From contig CAIPMW010000084.1 of assembly GCA_903866255.1 (NCBI GenBank), positions 1-64,000 of the forward strand: a stretch of DNA of 64,000 nt. Reading direction: 5' to 3'. The DNA comes from an uncultured Chlorobiaceae bacterium (GTDB lineage Bacteria > Bacteroidota > Chlorobiia > Chlorobiales > Chlorobiaceae). The notes below the pieces were generated by a model. It made no database searches and was not told the origin of the DNA. It worked only from the letters and a program-made list of their open reading frames with translations. Shown in pieces: positions 37,188 to 47,129 of the stretch. The first letter of the stretch is position 1. Each line of letters opens with the position of its first letter. Made by a program: the position numbers and the translations under genes.

Positions 37188-39437
37188 CTACAGCACCACC
37201 ACCTGTCTCGTTTTGCTGCGCACCTCAACTCCGGGATTCACCGCAGCAAACCGATGCAACGCCACAAGCTGGTCATGCGAAAGAAATGACCCCGGCACAA
37301 GAATACAGCGTTTTGGCATTGCGTAGTGAAGCCATGAAATAATCTGTTGCTGCTGTTTGTCACCGAAACGATAGAGCCAGAGAACTGCAATATCAGCTTT
37401 GAAGAGTTCCACCTCCTTCAGGCGGCTTGTGCCCGATACCATGAGCAGGGAGCGATTGCGGCTCCAGATTTTTACCACCTTCTCTTCGGGACGAACAATG
37501 ACCATAGAGGGAAGAGTGAGCGTCGTATCGGACTGAAGAAGATGTTTGCGAGCGGGCACCTGCGCAATAAGGGAGTCCGGAGTATAAAACTGCACAACGG
37601 CGGTTGGGGCATTGAGGCCGTATTCCTCCATCTGCTGGACAAGACGCTTCTGGTCGCGAGTCGCCTTGCCGGCATCAATCAGCACGGTTTCGGTACCTGA
37701 AGAAAAAAGTGTGGCAAGATTCTTGCCGAGATTGACGGTCAGCATAGAGGGAGCAACAGACTGGGGTTGCAGGAAAAAGGAGTACCAGAAAAGCAGGTTT
37801 GCTCCAATGAGGATTGTCACCGCAACCTTGCCCCACACTTTTCGATTGATGAAATAGAGAGTAATACCAAGCATTGTATAGTAGATCCAGACCTCTGCAG
37901 CATCAAGTTTGATCGTGATGGATGCATAGGGTATCCGGCTGAACCAAAGGGCTGACTGAAGGGTAAGCTCTGCAAGAAAAAATGAGCTCGCGGCAAAAAA
38001 TGATGCTGCATAACCGGAGACAAGGTTCACCAGCAACATCGGCACAAGGGCGTACATCAGCAGGGTAGAAAAGAGCACAACGGGAATATTGGCAAGAATG
38101 CTGATCACCGAAAAGGTGCCAAAATAGTAGGCGATGACAGGCGACACCCCGACAATGGCCGCCAGGGTAATCATGACGCTGCTGAGCAACGCTCCTGCAA
38201 CACCCTTCAGAATCCCTCCCCCTTTTTGCGGCGAAGGGACAAAAATGGGATAAATCAGAAATATTGCCAGCACGGCACCATTGGTCATTAAAAATCCTGG
38301 ATTCAAGAGGTCAAGAGGATTAGAGAGAAGAATCAGAATATCGGCAAGGGCAAGGGAATTGACGGGGTACATTTTCCTTCCGAGTACCTCCCCGCCAATC
38401 AACACCAAGGCCATAAAAGCAGCACGTTTTACTGAGGCTGAGTTGCCAGTCACGTAACAGTAGACCAGAAGGAGAAAGACAAAAAGCAAAAATGAAAGCC
38501 ACCGTCCGATGGTGGTGATTTTCATTCGCTGGAGGAGAATCTGGATAACAAGGGCAAGTAACCCTACGTTCATACCCGAGACCGCAAGGATATGAGCCGT
38601 ACCCGTCGTCTTGAAAGCTTCAAACACCTCATCAGACATCGTCTCGCGCTCTCCTGTAAGCACACCGGATGAGAGCTTTCGCTCCTGCCCCTCTGGAATC
38701 AGCTCCTCAAGGCTCTTCATAATATAATTGTAGGTGGGTTGCACAATGAACCGCTCAAACCAATTGAGCCTCGACGTGCCATCTGCCAGCACCTGCCAGG
38801 GGCCAGAACAATAGAGCTGAACCGAGATCTGTTTCATACGTGCAGCCTTGCGAGGATCATACTCTCCCCTGTTGGAAGACTCCGGAATAAGGTCGAGCTT
38901 CCCCTTCACCCGCACCATATCCCCACTCTGAACCCTGCTGGTGCCAGTCTGCCCTCCATTGCGCATGAAAACCTTCGCCCGGTCATGCAGCTTCACCGTC
39001 CTGCCATTATCAAAAACCTCTTCGACCTCCATAATCCACCCGGCGCCAGATTCGGAGAAATTTGGACGTCCGTCAATACATCCGTAAATCAACACGTTTT
39101 TACCACAAAAAGGCAATAGTCCATCACGAGGAGCATAGTCTTGCCGGTAAGCACTAAAGGTGGCAAAACAAAAAAACACGAAAAGAGTGTAGCTGAGAGC
39201 ACTGAAAAAAAGAGGAAAAGAGGAGCCGCGATGCCTGGTGTGTTCAAAGAGAAGAGTGGCAAGAAGCGCTGCAAGGGCAAAAGCCGATAAAAACATCCAC
39301 ATTTCCAGCGGAACAGAGAGGTTTACCCCGGCCACAATCCCCGGAACAACCACAACAAGCAGCCGCACCGCTGGATAAGGTGCCATCAAAAACTGCTCGG
39401 GCAGCCGCAGCTCCTTTATATTTTTTACGTTAGGCAC
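37188..39437 (-). CDS. comEC: ComEC/Rec2 family DNA-uptake membrane protein
   Basis: A 749-residue polytopic inner-membrane protein that in competent bacteria passes single-stranded DNA into the cytoplasm. The N-terminal membrane helices and DUF4131-type soluble domain (ENVLIYGCIDGRPNFSE region) precede the Competence domain with SSGVLTGERE, HILAVSGMNVGLLAL and YCYVTGNSASVKRAAFMA. The C-terminal metallo-beta-lactamase-like part is short and lacks the HxHxDH metal motif (MLTVNLGKNLATLFSSGTETVLIDAG remains), so it is probably non-catalytic. It is divergent from metF. Confidence 0.9.
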   Translation of the reverse strand: MPNVKNIKELRLPEQFLMAPYPAVRLLVVVVPGIVAGVNLSVPLEMWMFLSAFALAALLATLLFEHTRHRGSSFPLFFSALSYTLFVFFCFATFSAYRQDYAPRDGLLPFCGKNVLIYGCIDGRPNFSESGAGWIMEVEEVFDNGRTVKLHDRAKVFMRNGGQTGTSRVQSGDMVRVKGKLDLIPESSNRGEYDPRKAARMKQISVQLYCSGPWQVLADGTSRLNWFERFIVQPTYNYIMKSLEELIPEGQERKLSSGVLTGERETMSDEVFEAFKTTGTAHILAVSGMNVGLLALVIQILLQRMKITTIGRWLSFLLFVFLLLVYCYVTGNSASVKRAAFMALVLIGGEVLGRKMYPVNSLALADILILLSNPLDLLNPGFLMTNGAVLAIFLIYPIFVPSPQKGGGILKGVAGALLSSVMITLAAIVGVSPVIAYYFGTFSVISILANIPVVLFSTLLMYALVPMLLVNLVSGYAASFFAASSFFLAELTLQSALWFSRIPYASITIKLDAAEVWIYYTMLGITLYFINRKVWGKVAVTILIGANLLFWYSFFLQPQSVAPSMLTVNLGKNLATLFSSGTETVLIDAGKATRDQKRLVQQMEEYGLNAPTAVVQFYTPDSLIAQVPARKHLLQSDTTLTLPSMVIVRPEEKVVKIWSRNRSLLMVSGTSRLKEVELFKADIAVLWLYRFGDKQQQQIISWLHYAMPKRCILVPGSFLSHDQLVALHRFAAVNPGVEVRSKTRQVVVL

Positions 39438-39503
39438 ACCATTGTTTTTGTATATTCCCTTTTTTTTATCTCAAGCCTCCAAACGCTAACCGTCACTCTC
39501 TGC

Positions 39504-40373
39504 ATGCTTGTCAAAGAAATTCTGGGCTCTGCTGCCAAACCTGTCTTCAGTTTCGAGTTCTTTCCCCCGAAAAAAGATGAAGAGTGGGAGCTGCTGTTCA
39601 AAACAATCACGGCACTCTCTCCACTCAACCCCTCCTACGTCAGTGTAACCTATGGGGCAGGCGGATCAACCCGTTCGAGAACCCATGATCTGGTCACAAA
39701 GATTCAGCAGGAGACAGGACTCACCGTTGTGTCGCACCTCACCTGCATAAGTTCCGACACCGACGAGACTGGAACCATTTTGCAGAACTACCGGGAAAAC
39801 GGCATCAACAACGTCCTTGCATTGAGGGGCGACAAACCTGCCGGAATGGCCTCAATTGAAGATGCCATCAAGGATTTTCCACACGCCATTGATCTTGTCC
39901 GCTTTATTAAAACCAACTACCCCGACATCGGCGTAGGGGTGGCCGGATTTCCGGAAGGGCATCCCGAGACTCCGAACAGAATGAAGGAGATTGAGTACCT
40001 GAAAGAGAAGGTCGATGCCGGAGCTGACTATATCGTTACACAGCTCTTTTTTGATAATCGCGACTACTTCGACTTTGCAGAGCGCTGCCAGATTGCTGGT
40101 ATTACCGTACCCATTATTGCGGGGGTCATGCCCATCAACACAAAAAAAGGGATCATCAGAATGTCGGAACTTGCACTTGGAGCGAGAATTCCCGCTCCAC
40201 TTTTGCGAAAGGTGTTGGCGGCAGCAAACGATGCGGAGGTGGCCTCAATCGGCATTGAGTGGGCAACAGCGCAAGTTCAAGATCTGATTGACCATCATAT
40301 CAAGGGGGTTCACTTCTACACCCTGAACATGGCCGATGCAACACTCAAAATCTTCAGGAACCTGCACCCATAA
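39504..40373 (+). CDS. metF: 5,10-methylenetetrahydrofolate reductase
   Basis: A 289-residue FAD-dependent TIM-barrel enzyme making 5-methyl-THF for methionine synthesis. FSFEFFPPKKDEEW carries the catalytic Glu, then YVSVTYGAGGSTR, VSHLTCISSD, LRGDKP and GADYIVTQLFFDN. The length is typical of bacterial MetF without the eukaryotic regulatory domain. Its stop is 14 bases from the convergent lysA stop. Confidence 0.95.
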   Translation: MLVKEILGSAAKPVFSFEFFPPKKDEEWELLFKTITALSPLNPSYVSVTYGAGGSTRSRTHDLVTKIQQETGLTVVSHLTCISSDTDETGTILQNYRENGINNVLALRGDKPAGMASIEDAIKDFPHAIDLVRFIKTNYPDIGVGVAGFPEGHPETPNRMKEIEYLKEKVDAGADYIVTQLFFDNRDYFDFAERCQIAGITVPIIAGVMPINTKKGIIRMSELALGARIPAPLLRKVLAAANDAEVASIGIEWATAQVQDLIDHHIKGVHFYTLNMADATLKIFRNLHP

Positions 40374-40386
40374 GCCTTACCACCTG

Positions 40387-41640
40387 TCAGAATAACTCAT
40401 TCTGGACAAGCTGTTCAAAGGTTTCTCGTTTGCGAACAAGTTTCACCTCGCATCCGTTCACCATAACCTCAGCCGGGCGCAGCCTGCCATTGTAGTTGCT
40501 GCTCATGACAGCCGCATAAGCGCCGCACGACATCACCGCCAGCAGCTCACCCTCTGCAACAGCATCAATCTCCCGATGGCGGGCGAAAAAGTCGCTCGAC
40601 TCACATATCGGCCCAACAATATCGGCAACAACGGTTTCACCATGTCGGGTCACAGCCTGAACTTCATGGTGCGACTGATAGAGGGCAGGACGAATCAGCT
40701 CAGTCATACCCGCATCAACCACAAAAAACTCCTTGCCAACATGGTTACGCTTCCTGTAAAGAACCTTGGTCAGCAGCACTGAAGCATTGGCAACAAGATA
40801 GCGTCCGGGCTCAAAAATTACCGTCACCCCTGCAGGCAGCAACATCGGTATAAGCTTCCCGGCAAAAGACTCAATCGGAGTTGCCGGTTTAAGCGGGTCA
40901 TAGGTCACTGGAAAACCACCGCCGATATCAAGAAACTTGATCGCAAATCCCAGGGTTTTCGACAACTTGAAAAGAGCAAGCAGCTTTACCGTTGCTGCCA
41001 CATAATATTCAGGATCAAAGATCTGCGACCCGATGTGCATGTCCAGACCAATAAGCCGAAGGTTCGCGAACTGAGCAAACAGCGCAAAAACCTCGGGAAG
41101 CTCCGCTTCATCAATTCCGAATTTCTCCTTGCTGTCACCTGTTGTAATGTAGGGATGGGTTTCAGCAGTCACATTCGGATTGATTCGTAACGCAACAGAG
41201 GCAATTTTACCCATCTCGCCTGCAACCCGGTCAATAGCCCGAAGCTCAGACAACGATTCAGCTTTGAGCATAAGCACTCCACACTCAAGAGAATACGCAA
41301 TTTCTTCATGTTTTTTACCAACTCCCGCAAAAATAATTTTCTCAGGGGCAACGCCTGCCTGTAGTGCCCGATAAAGCTCACCAGCGGAATTGACATCGCA
41401 TCCGCACCCAAGCTCAGCAAAGGTTCTGATAACATTGAGATTAAAGTTGGCCTTGACGGAATAGCAGGTAAAATGGGGTAACGCCTCAAACGCATGTTCA
41501 AAAGCCCTGTAGCTATCGATAAGGCTTTTTGCAGAGGTCACATAGAGAGGAGTCCCAAAAGTGCTTGCAAGCTCTTCAAGACGAACCTCTTCGCAGATAA
41601 GCCTCTTGTCGGTATAATGGAAATAGTTACTGTCAAGCAC
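40387..41640 (-). CDS. lysA: Diaminopimelate decarboxylase
   Basis: A 417-residue PLP enzyme that decarboxylates meso-diaminopimelate to lysine. YSVKANFNLNV (Lys63 binds PLP), the glycine loop DIGGGFPVTY, the phosphate-binding EPGRYLVANA and CESSDFFAR with the active-site Cys are all present. The 467 bases upstream hold no gene. Confidence 0.96.
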   Translation of the reverse strand: MLDSNYFHYTDKRLICEEVRLEELASTFGTPLYVTSAKSLIDSYRAFEHAFEALPHFTCYSVKANFNLNVIRTFAELGCGCDVNSAGELYRALQAGVAPEKIIFAGVGKKHEEIAYSLECGVLMLKAESLSELRAIDRVAGEMGKIASVALRINPNVTAETHPYITTGDSKEKFGIDEAELPEVFALFAQFANLRLIGLDMHIGSQIFDPEYYVAATVKLLALFKLSKTLGFAIKFLDIGGGFPVTYDPLKPATPIESFAGKLIPMLLPAGVTVIFEPGRYLVANASVLLTKVLYRKRNHVGKEFFVVDAGMTELIRPALYQSHHEVQAVTRHGETVVADIVGPICESSDFFARHREIDAVAEGELLAVMSCGAYAAVMSSNYNGRLRPAEVMVNGCEVKLVRKRETFEQLVQNELF

Positions 41641-42107
41641 GATTCCGTAAACATTTAAACTGTTTTAAAGATGGAAAAAATAGCCTTTCTCCTCTCTTTT
41701 TCAAATAATGAGAGAATATCTTATTACAAAAATAGAAGTTACATCAACCTGAAACGATTTACATCGACATTAACTTTTACAATTCAATAATGACCCTAAA
41801 GAGAGAACCAACCCTTATGTTCTTTAAATATAAATATATAGGAACAAAGATAGAGAATCGTTTTGTTTGAAACAATAAAAATTTCTCTGTAAAACCCTTT
41901 TTTATACGAAGAAGCTTTATTTTTCAAGGAAATGAATAATTTAGTTACTTTTCTCCTGAGTAAAGATTGGTTGCAGGCTATTCGTAATGGTAATATTTTA
42001 TCAGTGGGTTGTGTTCAGTAAAAATCTGAATTAATAATCTTGTGCGCTATCCCTCAGTATTTCCTCTGATTACGTACATCAGCAAATAATAAATTAACAG
42101 ACCTGTC
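41641..42107. other. AT-rich intergenic region
   Basis: A 467-base non-coding stretch between the divergent lysA and PAS genes. It is strongly AT-rich with many short T and A runs. I see no RNA gene, terminator, long inverted repeat or coding frame of note. It presumably holds promoters for both genes. Confidence 0.7.
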
Positions 42108-42740
42108 ATGAAGAAGAGCAGAAATACTTCAGATAATTTCACAGAGATGCGCCAGCAAGCTGAAGAACATCTCAAGAGAGGGGTGAAGAGTGCTCTCAAA
42201 TTCACCGCATCACCTGAAGAGATGCAACGACTTGTCCACGAACTGGCGATTCACCAAATCGAACTTGAAATGCAGCAGGAGGAGCTGCTTCAGGCGCGGG
42301 AGGAGCTGGAGGAGGCGCTTGAACGATTCACTGAGCTTTATGACTTTGCTCCGCTTGGTTATCTGACGCTTGCACGAGATGGCACGATACTCCAGGCAAA
42401 TCTGACCGCCACAAAACTGCTTGGTGTGGAGCGCTCGTTGCTGGTGGGCGATCGCTTCGAAAGGTTTGTTGCAACTGAAGATCTTCCTTATCTTAACGCA
42501 CTGCTTGAGAGTGTGTTCAAAAGCGATGGTCATGTTTCCTGCGAGGTTAAGCTTCACAATAATGAAGTATCTCACCTTCGGACCGACAACCCTCTTTTCC
42601 AGAAGAGATGCGCCTTGCCTGATCGAATGGTTCGCATTGATGCTGTCGTCAGTTGTGATGGTCAGGAATGCCGGGCGACAGTATCGGAGATATGCAAGGT
42701 TCGTGAAGTGCTTGAAAGGGATCACGCTTTGAACACATAA
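42108..42740 (+). CDS. PAS-domain protein (first of a three-gene signalling module)
   Basis: A 210-residue soluble protein. An N-terminal helix, including HELAIHQIELEMQQEELLQA and running to about residue 75, forms a coiled-coil linker. A PAS domain at about 75-190 follows (YDFAPLGYLTLARDGTILQANL). No output domain is present. It is paralogous to the N-terminal half of the gene at 46158 (shared IELEMQQ, LYDFAPLGYLTL and VRIDxVVSxDGQEC). The next gene starts 34 bases later. It may pair with the hybrid protein as a sensory partner; this is inferred from order and shared sequence. Confidence 0.85.
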   Translation: MKKSRNTSDNFTEMRQQAEEHLKRGVKSALKFTASPEEMQRLVHELAIHQIELEMQQEELLQAREELEEALERFTELYDFAPLGYLTLARDGTILQANLTATKLLGVERSLLVGDRFERFVATEDLPYLNALLESVFKSDGHVSCEVKLHNNEVSHLRTDNPLFQKRCALPDRMVRIDAVVSCDGQECRATVSEICKVREVLERDHALNT

Positions 42741-42774
42741 AGTGAGAGATTGTGTTACCTGAAAAATTTGTCTT

Positions 42775-45700
42775 ATGAAAAGAGAGCCATCCAGCACCCG
42801 TAATACAAAAAAACCAGAGTATATCGGTGCCTTGCATGCAGCGGATCGCTCTTTCCCTGTTGTTGGTATCGGCGCTTCAGCCGGAGGGTTAGAAGCACTA
42901 GAGACTTTCCTGAAAAATGTTCCGTCTGGATGTGGGGTTGCCTTTGTGATTGTTCAGCATCTTGACCCGACCTACAAGGATATGATGGTTGAATTGCTTC
43001 AGCGGATTACCCTCATACCGATTGTTCAGGTCACCGATCGCCTGAAAATTCGACCGGGTCACGTTTATGTCATTCCTCCAAACAAGGACATGACGCTGCT
43101 GCACGGAATTTTGCATCTGCTTGATCCTGTAGAACCTCGAGGGCTGCGGCTGCCCATTGATCTCTTTTTCCGCTCGCTGGCCGACGACCTGCAACAGCAT
43201 AGCATTGGTGTTATTCTCTCAGGTATGGGTTCCGACGGCAGCCTTGGCTTGCGTGCTATCAAAGAGAAAGGTGGTGGTACTTTTGTGCAGGAGCCCTCAT
43301 CAGCCAAATTTGATGGTATGCCTCGAAGCGCCATTGACCTCTGTCCGCTTGATATCATTGCTCCTGTTGAGGAGCTTCCAGGAAAAATCCTTGCCTGGCT
43401 GAGACATATTCCTTTGGTTTTAACACAGGAACCTCCACTGGAAGAGAGACTGCTGAGCGGTTTGGAAAAAGTGATCGTTCTTTTGCGAATCCAGACCGGT
43501 CATGATTTTTCGTTCTATAAAAAAAGTACCATCTACCGCCGGATTCAACGACGTATGGGTATCCATCAGATTGAAAGGATTGCTGACTATGTCCACTTTC
43601 TGCAGGAGAATCCGCATGAAACAGTGTTGCTGTTCAAAGAACTTCTGATAGGAGTAACAAGTTTTTTTCGCGATCCGGCGGCGTGGGATGCTTTGAAACT
43701 CAGGGTGATCCCGTCACTTTTGGCCGTTCAACGGATCGGAGGGGTTCTGCGAGCCTGGTTGGCTGGCTGTTCTACGGGTGAGGAGGCCTATTCTCTTGCC
43801 ATTGTTTTCAAAGAGGTGATCGAAACGGTTAAACCCGCCGGAATTTTCAGACTGCAGATATTTGCAACAGACCTTGATTCAGATTCTATCGACAGGGCAC
43901 GTTCAGGATGTTTTCCCTTGAATATCGCTGCTGACGTTTCGCAGGAACGGCTCCAGCGATTTTTTGAACGGGATGATCATGGTTATAGAATATCAAGGGA
44001 GATTCGTGAAACGGTGGTTTTTGCGCCCCAGAATGTGATCATGGATCCACCCTTCACCAGACTCGACATTATTGTTTGTCGAAACCTGCTCATCTATCTG
44101 GAACCTGAGTTGCAGAAAAAGCTTCTGCCGCTTTTCCATTACAGCTTAAATCCCGAAGGAGTTCTTTTTCTCGGGAGTGCTGAAAGTATAGGCTCATTGA
44201 CCAAGCTTTTTAAGCCGATTGATGCTCAACTTCGGCTTTTCACCAAGCTTTACTGCAGCATTCGGGAGCCTGTCGCGCTACCTTTTTCGTTTGCTCACAC
44301 ACTTCCCGCTCTTCAGACTATTGGGAACGATCAACTAAAATCACAAACGACGACCATCAACCTGCAGACAATAACTGAGGATCTTCTCCTGCAGCATTAC
44401 ACTCCTGCAGCGGTGCTAACTAATGACCAGGGAGATATCGTCTATATCAGCGGTCATACAGGCAAGTACCTTGAACCTGCTGCTGGAAAAGCCAACTTGA
44501 ATATTTTTGCCATGGCTCGTGAGGGGCTTCGTCATGAGCTGAATCTTCTGCTCGGTAATGTACTCCAACAAAAAGGAGTTGTTACTAAACGTGGAGTGGA
44601 GATCGATTTGGATGGAGCCATCCATAGATGTAATCTGACACTTGAGTTGCTTGAAAAGCCTGATGCCTTGCGGGGTTTTGTTTTGATTGTTTTTACCGAT
44701 GCTGAAAAGGTTTTATATGGTTCGGGAGAGGGTCAACCACCAGTTGCAAAGAATGGTGGAGACCAGCAGACATCACTTGAGCAGGAGTTGAGCAAAAAGC
44801 GGGATGAGATTCTGAGTATTCGTGAAGAGATGCAGACTTCACATGAGGAGCTTAAATCCACCAATGAAGAGATGCAGTCGGCTAACGAAGAGCTGCAGAG
44901 CACCAACGAGGAGCTCACCACCTCCAAGGAGGAGATGCAGTCCATGAACGAGGAGCTGCAGACGATTAACCACGAACTGCAGTCGAAGGTGAGTGACCTG
45001 TCGCAGGTCAACAACGATATGAAAAACCTGCTGAACAGTACCAATATCGCCACCATTTTTCTTGATGATGCGCTCAACATCCGTCGCTTCACCACTCAGA
45101 CCACAACCATTTTCAAATTGATAGCCAATGATGTAGGTCGCCCCATAACCGATATTGTGACCGATTTACACTATCGCGCTTTGGCTGATGATGCCAGGGA
45201 GGTCCTTCGTTCTTTGGTATTCAGTGAAAAAGATGTATCAGCAACTGAGGGGCGCTGGTTTACTGTCAAGATCATGCCATACCGTACCAATGAAAACAGG
45301 ATTGTCGGACTGGTGATAACGTTCACCGATATCACTGTTGCAAAAAAGCTTGAAGAGAGTCTGCGGGAAAGTGAAGAGCGTTTTCGAGCTGCAATTGAAT
45401 GTTCGGATATCAATGTCGCTGCGGTTGACAAGAAACTCCGCTATACCTGGTTCTACGATTCTCATCATGAGTTCAATACGTCGGTTTCTATCGGAAAACG
45501 GGATGATGAGCTTCCTGACAGTCAGAATGCTGCCGAGCTTGTGGCGATCAAGAAAACAGTTATTACAACCGGGGAGACGGTACACAGAAATATGACAGCT
45601 TCCTGTTCAAACGGTTCTCTTCGCATGTATGATCTTGTTGCAAAACCGCAGCGAAATGCCTCGGATGAGATTGTCGGTGTGATCACGGTTGCAGTTGACA

Positions 45701-46161
45701 GCACTGAGCGCAAAAAGGCAGAGATGGCTCTGCAAGAGAGTGACGATCGTTTCAGTTTTTTGTTTGAGGCAATACCCTGTGGGGCTTTGCTTTTGGCGGT
45801 GGAAGGAAAAATTCTTATGGCAAATCAGGCGGCAGAACGTATTCTGGGGTTTTCCCGGGAAGAGATGCAGGGCAAAACATCGACTGAACTTCGTTGGAAA
45901 ACCGTTTGGGAAGATGGTTCCGATTTTTCGTTTGAAGAACATCCTGCGTTTCTTGCATTGCGTACAGACCAACCCGTCAAAGATGTTGTGATAGGTGTTT
46001 TTCAACCTGGGTATAACTGCTGCAGATGGCTCAAGATCAGTGCCAAGCCGTGGTTCCGACCCGGAATGGAGACTCCTTCTCAGGTCTGCATGACCTTTGT
46101 TGCTACCCAATCTTTCCGGGCTCATTCTGGCAATAGTATAGCGCAGAATAACCCTTTATGA
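42775..46161 (+). CDS. CheB-CheR hybrid with PAS domains
   Basis: A 1128-residue soluble protein. CheB methylesterase at about 25-215 with Ser in GIGASAGG, His in VQHLDP and Asp in GMGSDG. CheR methyltransferase at about 230-500 (LLIGVTSFFRDPAAW, WLAGCSTGEEAYSLAIV, FDPPFTRLDIIVCRNLLIY-like). A long Glu/Asn-rich coiled coil with a repeated EELxSxNEEMQS pattern lies near 655-745, followed by three PAS domains to the C-terminus. Proteins of this class usually end in a histidine kinase, and here that part is absent. There are no chemoreceptor, cheA or cheY genes in the window. It could modify an unlinked receptor or act with the flanking PAS proteins. It overlaps the next start as ATGA. Confidence 0.9.
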   Translation: MKREPSSTRNTKKPEYIGALHAADRSFPVVGIGASAGGLEALETFLKNVPSGCGVAFVIVQHLDPTYKDMMVELLQRITLIPIVQVTDRLKIRPGHVYVIPPNKDMTLLHGILHLLDPVEPRGLRLPIDLFFRSLADDLQQHSIGVILSGMGSDGSLGLRAIKEKGGGTFVQEPSSAKFDGMPRSAIDLCPLDIIAPVEELPGKILAWLRHIPLVLTQEPPLEERLLSGLEKVIVLLRIQTGHDFSFYKKSTIYRRIQRRMGIHQIERIADYVHFLQENPHETVLLFKELLIGVTSFFRDPAAWDALKLRVIPSLLAVQRIGGVLRAWLAGCSTGEEAYSLAIVFKEVIETVKPAGIFRLQIFATDLDSDSIDRARSGCFPLNIAADVSQERLQRFFERDDHGYRISREIRETVVFAPQNVIMDPPFTRLDIIVCRNLLIYLEPELQKKLLPLFHYSLNPEGVLFLGSAESIGSLTKLFKPIDAQLRLFTKLYCSIREPVALPFSFAHTLPALQTIGNDQLKSQTTTINLQTITEDLLLQHYTPAAVLTNDQGDIVYISGHTGKYLEPAAGKANLNIFAMAREGLRHELNLLLGNVLQQKGVVTKRGVEIDLDGAIHRCNLTLELLEKPDALRGFVLIVFTDAEKVLYGSGEGQPPVAKNGGDQQTSLEQELSKKRDEILSIREEMQTSHEELKSTNEEMQSANEELQSTNEELTTSKEEMQSMNEELQTINHELQSKVSDLSQVNNDMKNLLNSTNIATIFLDDALNIRRFTTQTTTIFKLIANDVGRPITDIVTDLHYRALADDAREVLRSLVFSEKDVSATEGRWFTVKIMPYRTNENRIVGLVITFTDITVAKKLEESLRESEERFRAAIECSDINVAAVDKKLRYTWFYDSHHEFNTSVSIGKRDDELPDSQNAAELVAIKKTVITTGETVHRNMTASCSNGSLRMYDLVAKPQRNASDEIVGVITVAVDSTERKKAEMALQESDDRFSFLFEAIPCGALLLAVEGKILMANQAAERILGFSREEMQGKTSTELRWKTVWEDGSDFSFEEHPAFLALRTDQPVKDVVIGVFQPGYNCCRWLKISAKPWFRPGMETPSQVCMTFVATQSFRAHSGNSIAQNNPL

Positions 46162-47129
46162 CAAAGAAAAGAACATCTTCAGCCGATTTTGCTTTATTAC
46201 GCCACCAGGCTGAAAAACATCTCGGTGCAACCCCGGAGAAACATCCAGCTTTTTCTACATCTCCTGCTGAGATGCAGAGGATTATCCACGAGCTGGCGGT
46301 TTACCAGATTGAGCTTGAAATGCAGCAAGATGAACTGCTTAAGGCAAGGGCTGAACTGGAGGAGAGTCTGGATTGCTACACCGCACTTTATGACTTTGCT
46401 CCACTTGGTTACCTGACGCTTGACCGGGAGGGAACAATACGCAAAGCAAATCTTGCTGGTTCAAGGCTGCTTTGTGTTAATCGCTCCCGTTTGAAGGGCG
46501 ATCGTTTAGCTCGATTTATTGCAGAGGAATCTCTTACTGCGTTTAATACGATGCTGGTTCGAGTGTTAAGCACCAGAGAGCATGGTTCCTGCGAGGCTGT
46601 ACTCCAGCTCGATGAAGCAGCAGCAGATCCTTTTTTATCCAGCAATGGAGCAGTATTGCAAAGCCGCACGGTTCGCATTGATACTGTCGTCAGCAATGAT
46701 GGCCAGGAGTGCCAGGTAGTCTTGTCGGACATCAGTATGCAAAAGCAGATCGAACGCGAGAATAATGCGCTTCTTGCCCGATTGATTCAGACCAGAAAGA
46801 CAGAGTCACTCGACCGGCCGGGTGGTAGCGCTTTTCGCAGCTTTAACCATCAGTTGCTGGATAAAGTTGTTCATTCGAGGATACGGTTCGCCGCTCTCTC
46901 TTACCTTTACACTGTTGAGCAGGCAAGTTTTGTCGAAATCAAAAAGCAGATCAAGACAACCGACGGGAATTTAAGCGTTCACCTGCGAATGCTTGAGTCT
47001 GCAGATTATATCAGTTGCAACAGGGATATCCAGGCAGGCAAGCCACAATCCATGTACCGTATAACGCAGAAAGGTCACCATGCCTTGATAAGTTACAAGG
47101 AGAGCCTCGCTTGTTTTCTTGGGGCATAA
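46158..47129 (+). CDS. PAS-winged-helix transcriptional regulator
   Basis: A 323-residue soluble protein. Residues 1-75 form the coiled-coil linker, 75-200 the PAS domain (YDFAPLGYLTLDREGTIRKAN), and about 235-320 a winged helix (RIRFAALSYLYTVEQASFVEIKK, then DGNLSVHLRMLESADYI) of the HTH_34/ArsR-like type. It is paralogous to the first PAS gene but carries the DNA-binding output that gene lacks. It overlaps the CheB/CheR stop by four bases (ATGA), so it is in the same transcript. It is likely the output of the module. The joining of PAS to this helix type is uncommon. Its 3' end codes the left arm of a terminator. Confidence 0.88.
   Translation: MTKKRTSSADFALLRHQAEKHLGATPEKHPAFSTSPAEMQRIIHELAVYQIELEMQQDELLKARAELEESLDCYTALYDFAPLGYLTLDREGTIRKANLAGSRLLCVNRSRLKGDRLARFIAEESLTAFNTMLVRVLSTREHGSCEAVLQLDEAAADPFLSSNGAVLQSRTVRIDTVVSNDGQECQVVLSDISMQKQIERENNALLARLIQTRKTESLDRPGGSAFRSFNHQLLDKVVHSRIRFAALSYLYTVEQASFVEIKKQIKTTDGNLSVHLRMLESADYISCNRDIQAGKPQSMYRITQKGHHALISYKESLACFLGA

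Noticed and set aside
41641-42107. Possible riboswitch ahead of lysA
   Set aside because: No paired helices or conserved core resembling the lysine riboswitch or another known leader could be found.
44811-45000. Repetitive DNA in the CheB/CheR gene considered as a tandem repeat locus
   Set aside because: The periodicity follows the Glu/Asn coiled-coil codons (EELxSxNEE) and is normal for this protein class.
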